In this document: positions 5,695 through 8,943 of the stretch, piece by piece | How positions within the stretch are numbered: the first letter of the stretch is position 1 | How the letters are laid out: each line of letters starts with the position of its first letter | Origin: Actinomycetota bacterium | GTDB taxonomy: Bacteria > Actinomycetota > Acidimicrobiia > Acidimicrobiales > AC-25 | Assembly (NCBI GenBank): GCA_005888395.1 | Contig: VAXF01000197.1 | Span: forward strand, 1-8,943 | Reading direction: 5' to 3' | DNA: 8,943 nucleotides | Made by a program: the position numbers and the translations under genes | Notes under the pieces: generated by a model | What the model was told of the DNA's origin: nothing | Databases searched by the model: none | Seen by the model: only the letters and a program-made list of their open reading frames with translations

Positions 5695-6432
5695 ATGGAG
5701 CTCTTCCCGGCGATCGACCTGCGCGGCGGGCAGTGCGTGCGCCTGTACCAGGGCGATTTCGAGCAGGAGAAGGTCTACGGCGCCGACCCCGTCACGGTGG
5801 CGAAGGAGTACCTGGCCGCGGGCGCGCGGTGGTTGCACGTCGTCGACCTCGACGCCGCCCGCACCGGTGTGCCCGAGAACCGTGCCGTCATCGCCGCCAT
5901 AGCCGGCGCCGTCCGTCCCTCGGTGCAGGTGCAGGCGAGTGGGGGAGTGCGCGACCGGGCTGCGGCCGAGGCGCTGATCGCGACGGGTGCCACACGCGTC
6001 GTGATCGGCACGGCTGCGCTCGACAATCCGGAGCTGGTCGCCGAGCTGGCGCTCGAGATGCCCGTCGCCGTCGGCCTCGACGTGCGTGGCCGCTCGCTCG
6101 CCGTCAGGGGCTGGACCGAGGACTCGGGTGTCGACCTCCTCGACGTGCTCGGTCGACTGGCCGGTATCGGCGTGGCCGCCGTCGTGTGCACCCAGATCGA
6201 TCGCGACGGCACGATGGCCGGGCCTGATCTCGAAGGGCTGGCGACGGTGCTGGGAACGACCCGCATCGACGTGATCGCGTCGGGCGGCGTGGGCTCGCTC
6301 GCCGATCTCGAAGCGCTCGCCTCGCTCGAGACGGGTGGCCGGCGGCTGGCCGGCGCGATCGTGGGCCGCGCGCTCTACGAGGGCGCGTTCACCGCGGAGG
6401 AGGCGATCGCCACGTGCGCACGGTGCCGGTGA
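5695..6432 (+). CDS. hisA: ProFAR isomerase (HisA, possibly PriA-like)
   Basis: This is a (beta/alpha)8-barrel enzyme that isomerises ProFAR to PRFAR by an Amadori rearrangement. It has 245 residues from ATG. The catalytic Asp8 lies in FPAIDLRGG, and the second catalytic Asp lies in TQIDRDGT (Asp169). Phosphate-binding loops are ASGGVRD (81-87) and ASGGVGSL. HVVDLDAARTG and GLDVRGRSLAVRGWTEDSG are further family blocks. Some features lean to the bifunctional actinobacterial PriA: SGG rather than GGG in the first phosphate loop, and Arg138-Gly-Trp140 matching the PriA Arg-Gly-Trp. The N-terminus (AIDLRGGQCVRLYQGDF) is more like canonical HisA. Whether it also performs the TrpF reaction cannot be decided here. 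The 3' end overlaps hisF by 19 bases. Confidence 0.93.
   Translation: MELFPAIDLRGGQCVRLYQGDFEQEKVYGADPVTVAKEYLAAGARWLHVVDLDAARTGVPENRAVIAAIAGAVRPSVQVQASGGVRDRAAAEALIATGATRVVIGTAALDNPELVAELALEMPVAVGLDVRGRSLAVRGWTEDSGVDLLDVLGRLAGIGVAAVVCTQIDRDGTMAGPDLEGLATVLGTTRIDVIASGGVGSLADLEALASLETGGRRLAGAIVGRALYEGAFTAEEAIATCARCR
6396..6403 (+). promoter_or_regulatory. Strong Shine-Dalgarno for hisF
   Basis: GGAGGAGG lies inside the 3' end of hisA, ten bases before the GTG at 6414. It is one of the few clear Shine-Dalgarno sequences in the window and fixes the hisF start. It also implies that hisF is translated from within the hisA reading frame. Confidence 0.6.
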
Positions 6433-7178
6433 TCCCCTGTCTCGGCGTCGACGCCGGTCGCGTCGTTAAGGGGGTGAACTTCGTCGGCTTGCGAGACGCG
6501 GGCGACCCGGTCGAGCTGGCGGCGCGTTACGACCAGGAGGGCGCCGACGAAGTGGTGTTCCTCGACATCACCGCGTCGTCCGACGCGCGGGACACGATGG
6601 TCGACGTTGTGAGCCGCACCGCCGACGAGGTGTTCATCCCCTTCACCGTCGGCGGCGGCGTGCGCTCGGTCGACGACGGACGGAGGCTGCTGCGGGCCGG
6701 TGCCGACAAGGTGGCGGTGAACACGGCCGCGGTCGCCCGCAACACGCTCGTCGGCGAGCTCGCCGACGAGTTCGGCGCCCAATGCGTGGTGGTGGCCGTC
6801 GACGCCCGGCGGGCGAGCGTCGGCTGGGAGGTGTGGACGCACGGCGGCCGAAAGCCGACCGGGCTCGACGCGGTGTCGTGGACGGTCGAGTGCGAGCGGC
6901 TCGGCGCGGGGGAGATCCTGCTCACGTCGATGGACCGCGATGGCACCCGTGACGGCTTCGATCTCGAGCTGACGCGAGCGGTGACCGACGCCGTCGGCAT
7001 CCCGGTGGTCGCCAGCGGCGGCGTGGGGACCCTGGAGCACCTCGCCCAGGGCGCGCTCGAGGGCGGGGCCGACGCCGTGCTGGCGGCGTCGATCTTCCAC
7101 TTCGGCCAGCACTCGGTCGGTGAGGCCAAGGAGCATCTGGCCGCGCGCGGGATCGCCGTGCGGCCGGTACCGTCGTGA
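6414..7178 (+). CDS. hisF: Imidazole glycerol phosphate synthase, cyclase subunit, with catalytic Asp11 replaced by Gly
   Basis: With HisH, HisF converts PRFAR and ammonia to imidazole glycerol phosphate and AICAR. It is a full-length 254-residue (beta/alpha)8 barrel, colinear with the Thermotoga enzyme at its N-terminus. Present are VVKGVNF, VFLDITAS, FTVGGGVRS, NTAAV, Asp130 in VVAVDARR, TSMDRDGTRDGFD, VVASGGVGTLEHL, and AASIFHFG. The normal IPCLDV motif reads IPCLGV: codon 11 (6444-6446) is GGC where the general acid/base Asp11 belongs. Asp11 and Asp130 are the established catalytic pair in HisF, and replacing either in the Thermotoga enzyme severely damages the cyclase. GAC to GGC is a single transition. 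Either the protein is a dead cyclase or the base is an error. The GTG start is supported by a strong Shine-Dalgarno. Confidence 0.95.
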   Translation: MRTVPVIPCLGVDAGRVVKGVNFVGLRDAGDPVELAARYDQEGADEVVFLDITASSDARDTMVDVVSRTADEVFIPFTVGGGVRSVDDGRRLLRAGADKVAVNTAAVARNTLVGELADEFGAQCVVVAVDARRASVGWEVWTHGGRKPTGLDAVSWTVECERLGAGEILLTSMDRDGTRDGFDLELTRAVTDAVGIPVVASGGVGTLEHLAQGALEGGADAVLAASIFHFGQHSVGEAKEHLAARGIAVRPVPS

Positions 7179-7510
7179 CGGAGATGGCCGCGCGCGACCA
7201 GAAGCAGCCGATCAAGATGCTGAGCGACCGCGTGCTCGTGCAGCTGCCCGAGACCGAGGGCGAGCGCAAGTCGCGCGCCGGCATTCTCATCCCGGCCACG
7301 GCGCAGGTGTCCAAGCGGTTGGCGTGGGCCGAGGTGGTGGCCGTTGGGCCGCACGTGCGCAACATCGAGCCCGGCGACCAGGTGCTGTTCAACCCCGAGG
7401 ATCGGTACGAGGTCGAGGTGCGCGAAGAGCAGTACCTGATCCTGCGCGAGCGTGACATCCATGCCGTCGCCTCCGAGCGAATCGAGGGCGGCACGGGGCT
7501 TTATCTCTGA
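7175..7510 (+). CDS. GroES-family co-chaperonin-like protein
   Basis: This is a 111-residue protein with the Cpn10 fold signature. It has MLSDRVLVQLPE at the first strand, then a mobile-loop equivalent (about residues 28-46) whose AGILIP keeps a hydrophobic tripeptide like the GroEL-contacting IVL of GroES. AEVVAVGPHVRNIEPGDQVLFN follows, then YEVEVREEQYLILRERDIHAV at the end. Compared with classical GroES, the N-terminus is about ten residues longer, the roof-loop region is short, and a Gly-rich tail (EGGTGLYL) follows. GTG overlaps the hisF stop by four bases, so it is co-translated with the his genes. No groEL is adjacent. It could be a second GroES paralogue or a GroES-fold protein with another partner. 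An ATG at 7184 is a possible later start. Confidence 0.8.
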   Translation: MTEMAARDQKQPIKMLSDRVLVQLPETEGERKSRAGILIPATAQVSKRLAWAEVVAVGPHVRNIEPGDQVLFNPEDRYEVEVREEQYLILRERDIHAVASERIEGGTGLYL

Positions 7511-7532
7511 CGGGCCGGGGCACACTCACCCG

Positions 7533-8172
7533 GTGACCGACACCTCGGCGTGGCTCGTGGCATCCGACCATCCCGCCCTCACGCGGCCGGAGGCGGTGCG
7601 CATCGACGACCCCCGACGTCCCGACCGTCTGGCCTGGAACGCGTTCCGCACGCTCGCCGAGTGGAACAGCGACGTATGGGTACCGGCGCTGCTCGAGGAG
7701 GCGCTCGGTCGCGACAACCCGCTTTCGGGCCTCGACTGGGCCGGCGCGGCCGTCGAGCTGTGGCGCACCGGGGTGGTGCACGCCGATGCCGTCGACGTGA
7801 CGCTCGACGGGCCCGAAGCCGTCGTCCTCGTCGAAGCGACGTTCGCGACCGAGCTCGAGCTCGACCGGTTCTCGCACGGCATCGACCGCGCCATGGAGCT
7901 CGTGCGGGGCGGGCCGCGGCAGGCGGCGTTCGCACTGGTCGTACCCGACTGGGACGAGGGCCTCGAAGAGAGGCTGGCCGACTTCTTCACCGCCGATCTC
8001 GGTGGAGCCGAGATGGGCGATGCCCACGGGCTGCGCGGCGACGTGCCTCACATGGGACGACCTCGTCGAGCTCGCCCTCGACCTGGCCGAGGAAGCCAAC
8101 GAGTTCCGCGTCGAGCAGGTGCACCTGCTCGCCACCGAGCTGCAGGATCGCTTCCCCCAGTCCGCTCTCTGA
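7533..8172 (+). CDS. Unrecognised protein, probably frameshifted near its 3' end
   Basis: I do not recognise this family. From GTG 7533 the frame encodes a protein-like sequence for about 160-170 residues. The segment LAWNAFRTLAEWNSDVWVPALLEEAL is a probable helix, and the strands VDVTLDGPEAVVLVEATF and AAFALVVPDW follow. That frame then turns into Arg/Pro-rich low-complexity sequence, while the next frame carries a convincing helical end, TWDDLVELALDLAEEANEF onward, stopping at 8172. A frameshift therefore lies between about 8000 and 8052 (one extra base or two missing). The strand ending VLVEATF after an Asp faintly recalls a PD-(D/E)XK nuclease core, but the Lys is absent and I do not assert it. 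The start follows a weak CACACT hexamer (7521-7526) by six bases. Confidence 0.6.
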
Positions 8173-8208
8173 GGCCCGTAATCGTCGGGTGCGCCGCAGG
8201 CCGACGCG

Positions 8209-8214
8209 TACGAT
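8209..8214 (+). promoter_or_regulatory. Probable -10 element for a leaderless hisI-trpE transcript
   Basis: TACGAT matches TAnnnT and is followed by exactly six bases and then the GTG at 8221. This is the expected geometry for a leaderless mRNA. It lies in the 48-base gap after the unknown gene. No Shine-Dalgarno and no clear -35 are visible. It suggests that hisI and trpE have their own promoter. Confidence 0.45.
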
Positions 8215-8220
8215 TGACCC

Positions 8221-8582
8221 GTGCCCACGGCCACTCCCATTGCCTTCACCGACGACGACCTCGGCCGGATCGCCTACAACGCCGACGGGCTCGTGCCTGC
8301 CGTCGTGCAGGAGCACGGCACGGGGCAGGTGCTCACGCGGGCGTGGATGAACGAAGAGGCGTTGCGCCGCACGCTGACGACAGGCCGCACGTGGTTCTGG
8401 AGCCGGTCGCGGAACGAGTACTGGCGCAAGGGCGACACGTCGGGCGATCGCCAGTGGGTGCGCGAGGCGTACTCTGCGACGGCGACACCGTGCTCGTGGT
8501 GGTCGAACAGGAGGGCCGCGGCGCCTGCCACACCGGCGAGCACAGCTGCTTCTACCGGTCGTTCGGTGCTCAAACCCAGTAG
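8221..8582 (+). pseudogene. hisI: Phosphoribosyl-AMP cyclohydrolase, frameshifted
   Basis: HisI opens the adenine ring of phosphoribosyl-AMP using zinc and magnesium. From GTG 8221 the frame gives 84 normal residues, including LTRAWMNEEALRRTL, TWFWSRSRNEYWRKGDTSGDRQWVREAY. The expected continuation, CDGDTVLVVVEQEGRGACHTGEHSCFYRSF with its CHTG and Cys metal ligands, is in a different frame from 8475 to the TAG at 8582. The break at 8473-8474 falls at the conserved DCDxD magnesium motif, whose first Asp is lost. A net loss of one base (or four, judged by family spacing) explains it. The protein is the stand-alone HisI type without HisE. It precedes and overlaps trpE by 17 bases, an adjacency known in actinobacteria. 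It is either a pseudogene or an assembly error; identity is certain. Confidence 0.88.
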
Positions 8583-8943
8583 GGACGACTTCCGGTCACT
8601 CGCGCGGGACCACACCGTGGTCCCCGTCTGGAAGGAGCGCCTCGCCGACCTCGAGACGCCGGTGGCCGCGTTCAGCAAGCTTGTCGGCCCGGGCGCCGGC
8701 TTCCTGCTCGAGACGGTCGAGCACGGCGGGCGCTGGGGTCGCTTCTCGTTCGTGGGCCGCGATCCGTCGGCAGTGCTCGTCGCGCGCGAGGGCCGCCTCG
8801 ACGTCGCGGGCGACCTCCCGGCCTCTGTCCCCCGTGACCGCGGTGTGCTCGCCGCCGTCGAGGCCATCCTCGCCGCCTACCGCGCGCCCGACCTGCCCGA
8901 CCTCCCGCCGCTCCAGAGCGGGCTCGTCGGCTATCTCGGCTAC
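8566..8943 (+). CDS. trpE: Anthranilate synthase component I, N-terminal part (runs off the window)
   Basis: TrpE makes anthranilate from chorismate with ammonia from TrpG, the first committed step to tryptophan. Only 126 residues are visible, from GTG 8566 (MLKPSRDDFRSLARDHTVVPVWKE) to LVGYLGY at the window edge. The segment LADLETPVAAFSKLVGPGAGFLLETVEHGGRWGRFSFVG is the typical N-terminal domain that binds feedback tryptophan. The motif reads LLET where LLES is usual, a conservative Ser-to-Thr change. The start codon lies inside the hisI 3' end, so the two are probably translationally coupled. The upstream hisI frame, if truly shifted, stays open into trpE. The chorismate-binding domain lies beyond the window. 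Confidence 0.93.
   Translation, partial: MLKPSRDDFRSLARDHTVVPVWKERLADLETPVAAFSKLVGPGAGFLLETVEHGGRWGRFSFVGRDPSAVLVAREGRLDVAGDLPASVPRDRGVLAAVEAILAAYRAPDLPDLPPLQSGLVGYLGY

Noticed and set aside
7780..7850. PD-(D/E)XK nuclease core in the unknown gene
   Set aside because: Only a loose Asp...Glu-x pattern is present (VLVEATF) and the catalytic Lys is missing, so the name is not supported.
7850..7863. 14-base palindrome CGAGCTCGAGCTCG in the unknown gene
   Set aside because: It arises from consecutive GAG/CTC Glu-Leu codons, which are common in this GC-rich coding style.
8460..8482. Programmed ribosomal frameshift in hisI
   Set aside because: I see no slippery heptamer or adjacent structure, and the first Asp of the metal motif would still be missing.
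8221..8943. A natural HisI-TrpE fusion protein
   Set aside because: The frame is open, but it skips the second half of HisI, which is well preserved in another frame up to 8582. A frameshift is the simpler reading.
1..8943. CRISPR array, tRNA, rRNA, insertion sequence or defence genes
   Set aside because: No regularly spaced repeats, no cloverleaf or rRNA-like sequence, and no transposase, integrase or defence motif was seen in any frame.

Overview
The window is GC-rich actinobacterial DNA with many GTG starts, short-overlap gene packing and little Shine-Dalgarno use. Its core is a histidine biosynthesis operon in the actinobacterial order hisD-hisC-hisB-hisH-hisA-hisF, then hisI and the start of trpE. 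Acidimicrobiia or a related deep actinobacterial lineage is my guess from protein style; the sequence alone does not fix the taxon.

Layout. 1-227 holds no convincing gene but several strong inverted repeats. 228-1436 (+) encodes an Eis-like GNAT acetyltransferase. It converges, with a 5-base gap, on a minus-strand pair: a single-domain response regulator (1442-1915) and a 64-residue unknown protein (1964-2158). A 53-base divergent promoter region separates that pair from hisD (2212). hisD, hisC, hisB and hisH overlap by 4, 1 and 4 bases. hisA follows after 20 bases, hisF overlaps hisA by 19, and a GroES-family gene overlaps hisF by 4. An unrecognised protein gene (7533-8172), hisI (8221-8582) and trpE (8566 to the window end) follow.

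How the genes work together. HisI opens the PR-AMP ring, HisA isomerises ProFAR, and HisH with HisF makes IGP and AICAR. HisB dehydrates IGP, HisC transaminates, and HisD oxidises histidinol to histidine. hisG, hisE and histidinol-phosphate phosphatase are not in the window. TrpE begins the tryptophan branch.

The unexpected observation is damage. hisC has lost its conserved N-terminal substrate-binding motif through an out-of-frame deletion. hisI is frameshifted at its metal-binding motif. The unknown gene at 7533 appears frameshifted near its 3' end. HisF carries Gly where the catalytic Asp11 belongs. Neighbouring hisD, hisB, hisH, hisA and the visible part of trpE look intact. Either this is a decaying histidine pathway or the assembly is poor here; the sequence alone cannot decide. 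I see no defence system, mobile element, CRISPR array, tRNA or rRNA, and no clearly new biological system.
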